64,000 nucleotides of DNA from Parelaphostrongylus tenuis (taxonomy: Eukaryota; Nematoda; Chromadorea; Rhabditida; Metastrongylidae). The notes under the pieces are model-generated. The model was not told the origin of the DNA, made no database searches, and saw only the letters and a list, made by a program, of their open reading frames with translations. Shown here one piece after another: positions 22,141-31,491 of the stretch (position 1 is its first letter; each line of letters starts with the position of its first letter). The DNA lies in assembly GCA_019055375.1 (NCBI GenBank), contig JAHQIW010003643.1:230012-294011 (forward strand), given 5' to 3'. A program made the position numbers and the translations under genes.

Positions 22141-25100
22141 GCGTGTTCTTTTCTGCCATCGGTCAGGGGTTTTTTAGGGATCTCTTTTACTCGACGAAGT
22201 CTCTCCAGTGGACTGTTAGTCACCATTGAAAAGCTTAAATTTCGGAGAATTGTGCTTGTTTTTCTGAAGGACTTTTTCTACAGCGCTATAGCGCTAATAT
22301 AAAATTGTTTTTCACACTGATAGCGCATTATCGCGCGTAGTTTTCGTGGCGTAAAGCTCTCCCTTGAACTGCTAATAATCATTCGATATTGCAGATCTTG
22401 GAAAAGGAGAAATTGGGGCTGTTTCTCAGAAAGGCTTTACAGCCCCGTATCGAAAAAGAAAGATTTGTGTTTCACACACGCGTATTTCTCGCAAATCAGA
22501 GCTCTTTGCTCAATTTATGACTAATCAATTGGTAGCATAAGTTTCGGCAATTGCGACACTATGCTTTTTTTCTGGAAAGACTGTTTTATCGCTCCGTAAT
22601 AAGAAAAATAATATGTGCTTTGAACACGCCGCGCATTGCTTGTCGGTTAGGGTGTGTGAGTGGCTGTGAATCGACAGCGCGATTTTTATTATCGAATTCA
22701 GTTTTCTTTTCCATTTTCGCAGTAATTGTGGGTAATTCATATGACTCTGATAGCAGAAGATTCCTTTCACGCGTATATATGCTCTTCGTGTTGAGGCTTG
22801 TGCTTCTTAGACTTAGGTTTCGGCTTACTACCGGATTTATTCGGCATTCTTGGCAATCTAGAACGAAATGGAAACGTTAGCCTTGCACAGATAGTGAAAT
22901 TTTATTTTATAGTTATATTACGAGAACTTTGAAATCTCTACGAAATGGAGAACAAATTCTCCGACAATCAGCGAAAATTCGCGACGTAGCCTGTGGCGCG
23001 TGTGAAATGCAGTTTTATTTTCCTGTTGCAACACTGAAAGAAGGCCTTTCTGAAAATAAAAGTGCATTTCTGGAATTTCCGAGAACTTCGCTATTGAACC
23101 ACTACTGGCGTCTAGAGCAAGAGCTTTGTTCTGCAAAAAATACGCGCGATAACGCGCAGCAGGTATGCAACCTAATTTTATTCCAGACTACAGCGCTGGA
23201 AGAAGACCTTTCTAAAAGCACAAGTACATTTTTGGAAATTTGCGAGATTTTCGCCTTCCAGTGATTAATAATGGCTAGGTAAAGAGCTCTGTCCGGCAAA
23301 AGAGGTCCTTTCGAAAATTTCTGCCCCCTATCATTATATATATATATATATATATATATATGCGTATGCATGCTTTTAGAGCTCCAAATTCTATATGAAT
23401 TTGCAAAATTTTGGCGATTGAGTGATACAGGCATCTCTTTTTTTGACTCTACGCTAGTGCTTTCATATTTCTAACATAGAATTTCTTCAAGAAGCATGCC
23501 CTTATTTACTGAGGTTAATGCATTTCCTTGATAGTAGGTCTCTTCTCGATTTTTGTGATATACATTCCTTTAGATATCTTACTAAATTTTCGTGAAAGTG
23601 GACATTTTCAGTGAATCTGCCATTCGAAACAACTTAAGCTGTCTTGAGTATAGCAGAACGTGTCAATCAGCCGCTTCCGGTATGGCAGCTGGTCAGTTTC
23701 ACTATTACCCCAACATATTTGCTTCTCTATAACTGGTTCAAGAATTCTTATCTCATTCACTTTTACATTCTTTTCCAGTAATTGAAGTTTTTTTCAGGTA
23801 TCCTGGATTGACGGGCATTCCTGGTTTCATATTTTATTTCGTAACTGTGGCGATTCAGGTGAGACGTCCTTCCGTGTTGAATCGATACATTTCCAAAAAG
23901 TCGTCTTACTACAAATATATCTCATTGCTTGCGTCTGCACTATGTCGCATGTTCCTCCAATAGTTGTGTTAATCATCAAGTAATATCATGCCGTTTGTTC
24001 CGAGTGTTTTCTTATGACCACGCTCAAATATCAATGCATCTGATAATCATTATTAGTGCCAACATGTCATGTGATCTGTTATGGGCTCTTGTACAGCCCG
24101 ATACACGTATTTCGGCCTTGAAGCCTCGTCAGTGGGGCAGGCAGGCCCTTCCGCGGGGTGCTCCAGTCCCCTTACATAAAGTAGGCAACAACGAGCAATT
24201 TACAAGTGCCGTCAAGTGAAATGAATCACTTGATCGACAGTGTTGTACTCTTGATTGCTCGTGACTGATATTTTGAAATATTATACTGATTTTATTACCA
24301 TAATAACAGACCACATGACATGTTGGTCCTAATAATAATTGTTAGATATATTTAAATTTGAACGTAGTCTGTTAAGAAAACACTGGAAACAAGCGGTATA
24401 ACATTTCAAAAGTATCAGCCACGAACAATCGAGTGTGCAACACTGCCGATTCTAGTGATTCATTTCACTGCGCGGCACGTGAAAATCGTTCGTTGTTGTC
24501 CACTCCAAGTAGGGGGACTGGAGCACTTCGAGAGGATTGGCTTAAGACGAAGAACCTGCCCGACTGACAAGGCTGCTCAAGGCCGAAACACGTGTATCGA
24601 GTTCGTACAAGAGTCCATAACAGGCCACTTGATTTGTTGGCTCAGATAATAATTATCGTACTGAAACCATCAACTGACTGAAATGTCCATCAGATGGATT
24701 CTTTCTATTTGACCGCCACTTGCTGTGGTATGATGTGACAATATACCCACACTGTGGAGTGCGTTCAAAAACATTTGCGTCAGCCGGAATCGAACGCAGA
24801 TCTCACTCTTTCCGGGGGCGTATGCTAACCGTTGCACCATCGACGATTATCATGTGGTTATTTATTCGTCCCATCGCGCACTAAGAGCCTTCAGTAGGTT
24901 TTGTTTCTTGTGACGGCACGAATGGCACCTTTTTTGTATAACTTCAGGTAGTTCAAGGTCTCTATATTGTCTCAGGTAAAGTGTCAACAGATATTTGAAA
25001 ATAAATGATGTGAAGTCATTAATTTGAACCCCGATGGTGAAATGAATTCAGCTGTACGTTCAACATCGATGTCTTCGAGTGGGTAAACCCTAGGTAATTA

Positions 25101-25582
25101 GCGTCATACTATGAATATACATCTTCATTTTGCTTGACCCAACTTAATGTGTGTATCTAGCATTTCTTGCGTTCTATACGTTTCCCCGCATACATCATTC
25201 ACATGGATCTTAAACTTTTCGCGTTTTGGCTCTTGCGTTGCTAGAATATTGTCGTCCTATTTATGAATGTCGCTGACTGGTCAAGTCATCTCTTGCTGTT
25301 ATCCTTCAGATCCATCTGGAGTTCTAGAAAATTCTTATGCTGATTTCACAATTTTGAAGGAATAAGAGATTCGGTCTGCTCAGCGGGGCTCGTATTAACC
25401 TTCTTGTGATGACTGGCGTCACTAGCATGACGTTACTCACTCTTTAATTTAACGTAAACTCCATATTTTCAAGGGCTTAATCATGTCAAATGAATGTCTA
25501 GGCGCTGTTTTGGGAAACGAAGGCGGGCTTCGAGTGGAGGTCGTATTTCCTCGATCGGACACTTTCCTTTACGCATTCAATT
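18799..25582 (+). CDS. Candidate unidentified gene, three spliceable exons
   Basis: An ATG at 18799 opens a lysine-rich stretch ([21 protein letters not shown]) that stops exactly at CAG|GTGGGT (18863, phase 2). An exon at 23798-23858, after TTTTTTTCAG, continues in matching phase as [20 protein letters not shown] and ends at CAG|GTGAGA in phase 0. A third, 25474-25582 after TATTTTCAAG, reads [16 protein letters not shown] and [12 protein letters not shown] and ends at T|GTAGGT. Phases agree at both junctions, and the second exon is strongly hydrophobic, suggesting a membrane segment after a basic N-terminus. I do not recognise the protein. Introns of 4.9 and 1.6 kb full of repeats are usual in this window. 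The third exon has its own ATG and could start a separate gene. No 3' exon was found. Confidence 0.35.
18930..19222 (+). repeat. tRNA-derived SINE, family A, copy 6 (best reference copy)
   Basis: Essentially complete. The head is GCGCATGTGGCGCAGTGG (A box TGGCGCAGTGGTTAGAGG), then TGCGTCGCACACGAGG, B box GGTTCGATCTC, and CATGGCTCACCAAGCCATCC. The body has CCGGGGTCGGTAAATTGGTA, TCAGACTTGTCTGGGAGG, CTGACTCGGTTCAGCGGGAGG, CCAGATATGCATTCAATCACC and GCGCATCCCTCAGGGATTG, and the end GCCGAGAGCTTTATCCT. Pol III promoter-like boxes at tRNA spacing and the unrelated tail define a tRNA-derived SINE. Confidence 0.92.
19255..20500. mobile_element. FB2 foldback element interrupted by an RTE fragment
   Basis: Left arm from about 19260: ACTTTCCGTGAAAGTGTTAG, AGTCATTCGAAAGCTTAAATC. 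The centre 19545-19915 has its own pair, ATAAGATTGAGTATCACATATGCGG against CCGCATATGTGGGACTCAATCTTAT, and CACTGCAGTGTAACAGGG against CGGTTACACTGCAGTG. The right arm runs to 20060, is interrupted by RTE sequence 20068-20385, and resumes at 20390-20500 with GTTCAAGCTTTCGAACGATTACTAACACTATTGTGAAG. Confidence 0.7.
20068..20388 (-). mobile_element. RTE 3'-end fragment inserted in a foldback element
   Basis: Minus-strand reading gives [17 protein letters not shown] and, in other frames, [55 protein letters not shown], matching the C-terminal end of the RTE copies at 15.7 and 63 kb. The plus-strand left edge is TATCACCTGTATCACCTGTCG, the inverted GGTGATA tail. Confidence 0.85.
20950..21230 (-). repeat. 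tRNA-derived SINE, family A, copy 7
   Basis: Plus-strand landmarks AAAGCTCTCGGCATTGACATTC, CCTTTGAGGTGATTGAATATC, CAGTGACTCGCGGTGACC, TTCACCGACCC, AAGCGCGAGATCAAACCAATAG and CACCTTCAACCCTACGCCACATCCGC. A minus-strand copy, with the B box weakened. Confidence 0.8.
21290..21710. repeat. FB2-related fragments
   Basis: Contains GAAACCAATCTAATTTTGG, CAAGCTAACGAATGGTTACTAGAACTC, TTGGAAAACTCTGTCCAACGAAAG, the FB2 arm words in decayed form. No coding sequence. Confidence 0.45.
21770..22142. repeat. AT-rich microsatellite island
   Basis: CATACATACATACATACATA at 21810-21830, interspersed ATATGTACATAT words, and an uninterrupted TA run at about 22090-22140. Long Y/I/C-rich frames on both strands here are artefacts. 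Confidence 0.9.
22165..23310. repeat. FB2 foldback element cluster
   Basis: Left arm with CTCTCCAGTGGACTGTTAGTCACCATTGAAAAGCTTAAAT at 22195-22240, followed by serial sub-blocks each holding a TTCTGaAAGgcCTTTtacAGcgctgTA-like core (22260, 22425, 22575, 23035, 23205) and an ACACaCGCGtA-like spacer. The right side has TTAATAATGGCTAGGTAAAGAGCTCTGTCCGGC. The repeated internal modules suggest a composite of several FB2 fragments. No coding sequence recognised. Confidence 0.5.
23333..23362. repeat. (TA)n microsatellite
   Basis: An uninterrupted TATATA run followed by GCGTATGCATGC. Confidence 0.9.
23985..24690. repeat. Foldback family FB1 copy
   Basis: Left arm: CCGAGTGTTTTCTTATGACCACGCTC, GTGCCAACATGTCATGTGATC, CGATACACGTATTTCGGCC and GTGCTCCAGTCCCCTTAC. 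Right arm: CCAAGTAGGGGGACTGGAGCAC, GGCCGAAACACGTGTATCG and CACTTGATTTGTTGGCTC. An inner pair TCAAGTGAAATGAATCACTTGATCG marks the centre. It is extended by a partial extra arm near 24300-24420. Confidence 0.75.
24690..24850 (-). repeat. tRNA-like repeat, family B, with flanking terminal motif
   Basis: CTATTTGACCGCCACTTGCTGTGGTATGATGT precedes GTGGAGTGCGTTCAAAAACATTTGCGTCAGC, GGAATCGAACGCAGATCTCACTC and GCTAACCGTTGCACCATCG. The same leader (GACCGCC..GCGGT..TATGATGTT) flanks the family B copies at 27.05 and 27.46 kb and at 36.74 kb, so the tRNA-like module belongs to a longer element end. Confidence 0.65.
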
Positions 25583-25839
25583 GTAGGTGGTCTGTTTACT
25601 TATATACTCTTTTGGGTGTTTCTTTATGGTATGGTACATGTGTACTAATTTGTAAATTGTTCTATATATCTTTCAAAGGCTGTTCTATGATCATGTCCTG
25701 ACATCTTATGATTAAACGATTGCGACAGTTTGTAAAGCACATCTTTATTTGATTAGTCTTAAATTTATGTTGATCGTTGTGCTGACTGTGATTGCTGCTG
25801 AGGTTTTTGCAATGCCTAAACCCTTGTTCATTGGCATAC

Positions 25840-26335
25840 CTTTGCATTCGACTGTTTTTATAGAGCTCCTTCAAAACCGCCTATAATTTGACAACATATT
25901 TTGACCCTATCGTGAGGTCTTTTATGGCACTTATACAGTGCTAGACACGTGTTTTCGCCGTTACGGCCTCATCAGTAGCACAGTGCCTTTCGGTTCAGCC
26001 AATCCCTTGCCGGAGATATATCCCCTTATATATAAAAGAATCGACGCCAAATCAACAGTCTAATGCAAAGGTGTTATCCCCTTTACCAGCCATGAGCGAT
26101 CGACTGTTAATCAGTGCAATGTCGGGTATTTTCTCAGCTGGTACGCGTTAATTGTCAATTCGGCGTCGATTCCTTAATATGTAGGCGTTTCATCCCCTTT
26201 CAAATAACCGGCTGAACCGAAAGACATCGTTCTACTGATGAGGCTGTAATCCCGAAACACGTCTCCAGCGCTGTATAAATGCCATAACAAACCTCATGAT
26301 AGGCCCAAGATATGCAATCAGATTATGTCTTGTTC
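25840..26335. repeat. FB1-like foldback element
   Basis: Left: GACACGTGTTTTCGCC, GGCCTCATCAGTAGCACAGTGCC, TTCGGTTCAGCCAATCCC, AAAAGAATCGACGCC. Right: CGGCGTCGATTCCTTAATATG, CCGGCTGAACCGAAAGACATCG, ACTGATGAGGCTGTAATCCCG, AAACACGTCTCCAGC. The arms are inverted about 26120. Confidence 0.75.
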
Positions 26336-26344
26336 ATTGATTAT

Positions 26345-26760
26345 TATGTCAATATTTGTGTGTTGTACATGATAAATACTTTGCATATTGTGGTGGCTTT
26401 GTAACATAGCCATAATTCTATATTTAAAGAAAAATCCAGCATTAGACAGAAGTGCATACGTGATTCACTTACGGGCTAAGATTGTAGACTGTAAAGTTTA
26501 CTGAGAATTTGTTTTGTTAAGGAGTTCAAATGCTATGAGGTCCGTGCTAATCTATCTAAAGTTTCGATGTCACCACTTTTGCGCATCTGTGATGCATTAG
26601 AGTTCAGCATGCCAGCGAGTATTCATCACCATGTGTAAGCATTGAGTGGAGATGATGAGAATGTGACACCGCTTTGAGTCATTGTATTCATCATAGCACT
26701 CAGGACAACTAGAATTTTTGACAGTCAAACGGAGTTCAGCTTTCACACTTGACAATAAAG
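26345..26760. other. Unassigned interval
   Basis: No supported gene. A 63-codon minus frame at 26597-26788 has no recognisable features. I see nothing else. Confidence 0.35.
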
Positions 26761-26764
26761 CTTT

Positions 26765-27475
26765 ATCTCGTGCATACGAATGTTCCATTAATTATGTAGA
26801 GTGGTGTGCAAATCGTTTGTGTCAGCCGCAGCTGGGATTTGAACCCGATCTTACTCTTTCCGGGAGCATGTGCTAAACCGTTACACCACCGGCGCTCGTT
26901 TTGTACTCTACTCTTTCTACGCTACAACGCGTTATCTGTCAACAGCCAACCGTCTACGGTGTGGCGGGGAAGTCATTATCGACATTAAACCCACTTTTGT
27001 TGACAGTTATTGGGTTCAATAATCAATAGGAAATCATTTTATTTGACCGCCTACTGCGGTCTTATGATGTTGAATAAACCCAATGATGTAGAGTGGTGTG
27101 CAAAAAGGTTGCGTCAGTTGGGATTTGATCCCAGATCTTACTCTTTTCGGGAGCTTGTGCTAAACCGTTGCACCGTAATAGGAAATAAGATGATTTCCAA
27201 TTGATTATTGAACCCAATATCTGTCAACAAAAGTGAGTTTAATGTCGATAATGACTTCCCCGCCACACCGTAGACGGTTGGTTGTTGACAGATAACGCGT
27301 TGTAGCGTAGAAAGAGTGGAGTGCAAAACGAGCGTCGGTGGTGCAACGGTTTAGCACATGCTCCCAGAAAGAGTAAGATCTGGGTTCAAATCCTGGCTAA
27401 TGCAAACGTTTTTTGCACATCGCTCCACATCATTGGGTTTATTCAAACATCATAACACCGCAATAGTGGTCAATT
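26765..27475. mobile_element. Large nested palindrome with tRNA-like arms (family B foldback)
   Basis: Left arm 26780-27035 and right arm about 27195-27440 are near-perfect inverse copies: the plus words CTACGCTACAACGCGTTATCTGTCAACAG, CCGTCTACGGTGTGGCGGGG, AAGTCATTATCGACATTAAAC and ATTGGGTTCAATAATCAATAGG on the left return inverted on the right. Each arm ends in a tRNA-like module: left inverted (GGATTTGAACCC, TAAACCGTTACACCACCGGCGC), right direct (GAGCGTCGGTGGTGCAACGGTTTAGC, GGGTTCAAATCC). The loop 27040-27190 contains a third inverted module. No protein is encoded. Confidence 0.8.
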
Positions 27476-27629
27476 AAGATGATTTCCGATTGTTCCAGTC
27501 ATTGTCTGCCATAGAATGAGGCGCTAAGTTTTGGGAGTTGAGCATTTAGAAAATGCCACATATTTGACTGATATGTATGATCAGACAGAATTTTTACTAA
27601 ACCGCTTCTAGCTGTGGTACGGTGTTATA

Positions 27630-27975
27630 GATATACCAAATGGTGTTGGATGATTCGTAGAATTTCAATGTTAAACGACTCGAACCCGCATCTCACCTTA
27701 ACTGGGGGCGCTTGCTTAGTCAATCGCAATACCGACACCGTCTTGCCACCACTCATTTCACGCTACAACAGTGTCGATATCGACTACTAGGCGTAACATC
27801 TAAGCGTTGCTAACAGATTGATGCGTTATGGCGTGGAATGGATGGTGGCAAAAGAGGCATCGGTAGTGTAACTGATTAATCACACGCCTCCAGAAAAGGT
27901 GAGATACTAGTTCAAGTCCCTCCTGACGTCAAGGTTTTGCACATCACATAACATCATTAGGTATACTTCCAGTGA
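27630..27975. mobile_element. Second foldback pair with tRNA-like ends (family B)
   Basis: The left module (AACGACTCGAACCCGCATCTCACC, AATACCGACACCG) faces a right module (GGCATCGGTAGTGTAACTG, GGTGAGATACTAGTTCAAGTCCC). The internal arms TGCCACCACTCATTTCACGC and GCGTGGAATGGATGGTGGCA also pair. The overall design is that of 26765-27475, with a different centre. Confidence 0.7.
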
Positions 27976-28386
27976 TAGTTGAGTTGTGGCTGGCATCAAC
28001 ATAATCTCCATTTATCCCTGGCGTATATTGCGATCAAACGGGATCTTTGCTAATCCGCTTTACACGTTATTATGCTCATGATACTCAAAGGAATTAGGTC
28101 AACAACGACTCACTCCTTCTTTTCATGAGCAATTGCGAGGTGGCTCATAACAAATTTTATTAAATAAAATTTGATACAATAGAACAGTGGCTGAGATTTT
28201 GATGGTGTCGTCTTCATCACAGCGTCGAAAAGTCGAATTAATATGCAGTCAACTCAAGCACTTTAACAAACGTTACAAAAAAAGGCGTTATAGGCAAATT
28301 TTTGAGACCACTAGTTATTTCGTTACTCAAAATCGATTGATTTGCCAACATGTTTAGTCTTATAATAAAAACACAGGCCAACATAC

Positions 28387-28642
28387 ACTAATATTCCTAC
28401 GTCTATTTACCCTTCGAAGCTCACAGGTTAGACGAGCCCATGGATGGGAATTGTGATTATAGACGTCATAGTGATCCAGCTGCTGAAACACACCACTCCA
28501 CCTCCAAACATCCAGATGTTCTTGGACCATTTCCGTGACAGCATCTCTCAAGAACGCTTACGTGATGGGATATTTCGACGTGGTCCGCCACGTATGCAGA
28601 CGTGTTGACTGAATCTGCAATGCAAGCCTTCCATGACTCTTC
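28387..28642 (-). CDS. Candidate minus-strand exon(s), unidentified
   Basis: On the minus strand a strong acceptor (TCTTTTGTGTTCCAG) precedes 81 nt in one frame, EESWKACIADSVNTSAYVAD then HVEISHH, and a GTAAGC donor at 28561-28556. Directly beyond, a frame shifted by one base reads LRDAVTEMVQEHLDVWRWSG, then VFQQLDHYDVYNHNSHPWAR and TCELRRVNRRR, which looks like protein rather than noise. Either the exon stops at the donor, or coding continues across a one-base indel at the GTTCTT near 28552, a kind of error common in this window. I do not recognise the family, and no other exon was found on this strand nearby. Confidence 0.33.
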
Positions 28643-28857
28643 CTGGAACACAAAAGAGATTCAAATAGGAATGGCTTCTAGATTTAGCAGGTCTTAGCTC
28701 TATCAATAGAAGCGCCCAAAACTCCTTTATTTTCCACGATTAGGGAGTTATTTCGTTTAGATAAGAGAGTTGACAATGGGACAGTGACTGGCCTCAAGGC
28801 TGCCTATAGCTTTTATGTTCAGATAGAAGCCCTAATAATCGATCTCCGACCATTACT

Positions 28858-28945
28858 ATATACAAACATATATATATATATATCTCTGCATATATGTATA
28901 GTATATATATATATATATAATATATATGCATGTATGTATATGATT
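28858..28945. repeat. AT-rich microsatellite
   Basis: ATATATATATATAT tracts separated by CTGCATATATGTATAG. Open frames over it are artefacts. Confidence 0.85.
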
Positions 28946-29054
28946 GTTTCGTCACCTGTTTCACATAAGAGGATTTGGACAAAAGTCTTGAGTTGTTGAA
29001 TGAACAATTAGGCACATATGATTTACCCGGGTGTCAACTAAAGCAAGCATTTGA

Positions 29055-29770
29055 AGCTGTAATCTCTGTCTAAAGACACATATGGTCGGTTTTTCGAAAC
29101 ACCCTCTTACAGCGCTGTAAATCCAGAATAAAATGTTTTACACGACCACGTCTCTTTATATTATCTCGCTTATATGCTGGGCAAAACTCCTTCCACAGAA
29201 TGCTTGTACTCATTCGATAGCACAAGTTTCCAGAATTCAAAAATGTATTTGCGTTTTGGAAAAGTTCTTTTGATAGCACTGTGGGAGGAAGAAAATATTT
29301 GTGCTCTAAACCTCGTCGGACAGAGCTATTTCTTTAGAATATCAGTAATCATTCGATGTCGTAAATTTCAGTGATTCCAACGCTGTGCTTATTTTCTGAA
29401 AATACCGTTTAGCAGGGGAAACCGATCTACTTTTACAACTCCTACGACCTTGTTGACCGGCTAAATCACGGAACTGGGCGAGAGGGGGGGGGGGCGGGCG
29501 ATCGATCGCGCTTGAAATTTTGCTATTTGACTGGGGATTTTTCCACAGCATTGACAGAATTTTCAGATAAACACGTATGATTCTGATAGTACGGAAAATT
29601 CTCTACACGCTGATATGCTTTTCTGTTTCCAGTAAATTATACGCATGATAAAAATGAAGGCAAAAGGCGAAAGTGAAACATAATAATATTCTGGATTTTA
29701 CAGCGTAGTAAAAGGGTGTTTTGAAAAACCGGCGACGTCAGGCTGTAGCCAGAGACTTGACAGAGACACC
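29055..29770. repeat. FB2 foldback fragments and a G-rich tract
   Basis: The left part has GGTTTTTCGAAACACCCTCTTACAGCGCTGTAAATCC, CATTCGATAGCACAAG and AGTAATCATTCGATGTCG. The right part has CTGGATTTTACAGCG, GAAAAACCGGCGACG and GGCTGTAGCC, inverse of the left. The centre holds a G-run (about 29486-29496) followed by GGCGGGCGATCGATCGCGC. No coding sequence. Confidence 0.6.
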
Positions 29771-29999
29771 GAAAAGTACGAGCCAGCGTTGTCGTGATTC
29801 GACTTGAAATTGGTGATTATTCATAAGTAGTATACTAGACGTGTAATTATTTTCACCAAAGAGAGGAAAATGGCAGTTATTTGTGCTGCTATAATGATTA
29901 TCTAAGTTTGATGTCTAGCGTAAGACATCATACCTATAAGCACCATTAATGCAGGAAATGTGAAGCATCATTAGCATCAATTAAACACGTCCACATATA

Positions 30000-30660
30000 T
30001 ATTATTAGGCGATATGTCATACCGTGCGCTTCGAGTGTTTTCTTAAGACTACGCTCAGATTTCAACATGCCTGAAAATTATTTTTGAGCCATGCATGTGG
30101 TCTGACGTGGGCACTCGGCACTCATACACTGCAATACAGGTGTTTCGGCCTTGTAGCTTCGTCAGTCGCACGGTGGCTTTCATCTGAGCCAACCCTCTTG
30201 GTGCAGAACCTCCTTACATAGAGGAACCGCAGATGTAATGTTTACATGCACCTTTAGGTGGTAAAAATCACCAAACGGGCAGTGCTGTAGATCGCTTGCT
30301 CTTGGCTGCTAATCGCGAAATATCTTATTATTAGTGCTTTCTTAAGAGGGCTCAAAATAGTTACCAGGCATATCGAAATTTGAGCGTTGTCTTAAGAAGA
30401 CACTCGGAACGGACGGTATGATATCTCACGATTACCAGCCAAGAACAATCGTTTGTGCAACACTACTCTTTTGGTGATATTTATCACCTAACGGCGCGTA
30501 TAAATATTACGTCTGCGCTTCTTCTATGTAAGGAAGTTCCCCTCCAAAAGGGAATGGCTCAGGCGAAAGACACAAAGCAACTGACGAGGCTGCAAGGCCG
30601 AAGCACGTGTATTACGCGATATAACTTGTTACAATGCGTTCTACTAGGAAATCCTGTCGT
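30000..30660. repeat. Foldback family FB1 copy
   Basis: Left arm TTCGAGTGTTTTCTTAAGACTACGCTC, GAGCCATGCATGTGG, CAGGTGTTTCGGCCTTG, GAGCCAACCC. Right arm GTCTTAAGAAGACACTCGG, GACGAGGCTGCAAGGCCGAAGCACGTG. The element is interrupted by duplicated internal pieces near 30340-30400. Confidence 0.65.
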
Positions 30661-31130
30661 GCAGTAGAAGAGGAGAGCTTCGAGAATTGGAAGTTGCTGT
30701 GATCACTCTTGGCCACCGTGATCAACCCAGATCATTACCAAATTCATTCATTCTATATCAATTTGTGGGGTTCTATGTGAAATCCCTCGAACATTCTCCT
30801 GCTGAGATTTTGCCGATTGAGTGAACTTTATCTGAGCGTTACTCCAATCCCAACACCACGGCTCTGAAAGATGAAAAGACGTTGTAACAATAGCTGGAAA
30901 AACTTTTCATAAGAATCTCGTGCTGACTTGATAATGCGAGAAGATACTCAGTAATTTTTTTCTTGAACCGTCACAAGGTTGTTGATAACAGAATTTGTAC
31001 AACACTGGCTGATGTCTCGGCGGTAATCGCCTTCTTAGAAGTCTGGTAAGGTCTAACTGACACATAGTCTACTCAGTAAAATACAGTCAAAATACATACA
31101 AAAAAGAGAGAGCACAGCAAGGACTGCAAT
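30660..31130. other. Unassigned interval
   Basis: No coding sequence, RNA gene or familiar repeat was recognised here. Confidence 0.35.
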
Positions 31131-31135
31131 GTAGA

Positions 31136-31137
31136 CG

Positions 31138-31180
<43 letters not shown>
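31136..31180. repeat. (TA)n microsatellite
   Basis: An uninterrupted ATATAT run after GTAGACGTATATATATAC. Confidence 0.9.
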
Positions 31181-31304
31181 CACAAATATATGCAAACATA
31201 CAAATACCCAATGGTTGTTAGCTCTATTGTGTACATTGGGGATATGAGCTAATCACAGCAATCCCCTTGACAGTTGGTTGCTGGAACCTTGGACACATTT
31301 TATA

Positions 31305-31412
31305 AAAAGAGTGATAGTCAAAGGCTTCGGTAGTGTAGTGGTTAACATAAGACTAGGTAAAGGTGAAAGGCAGATTCAGCTGCTACCTGAGGTTTTCAAA
31401 GTTCTACATTTT
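31305..31412 (+). repeat. tRNA-like repeat, family B related
   Basis: AAGGCTTCGGTAGTGTAGTGG looks like an A box head and GGCAGATTCAGCTGC sits where a B box is expected, followed by GAGGTTTTCAAAGTTCTACA. Diverged and probably inactive. Confidence 0.4.
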
Positions 31413-31491
31413 ATTCACCATTCTTGAACAAATAGAGAAGATCAGCAAAAAATGAGTTCTCTGCTCAGTTAATGGAGCGTTTGACTATGTA

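Noticed and set aside
22024..22302. Long frames in AT-rich tracts (also 5248-5433, 28784-29015, 38190-38477)
   Set aside because: They translate microsatellites into Y/I/M/C repeats.
27328..27440. Functional tRNA gene
   Set aside because: A and B boxes are present, but the acceptor stem and anticodon arm do not pair properly and the unit is repeated in inverted pairs; it is a tRNA-like repeat.
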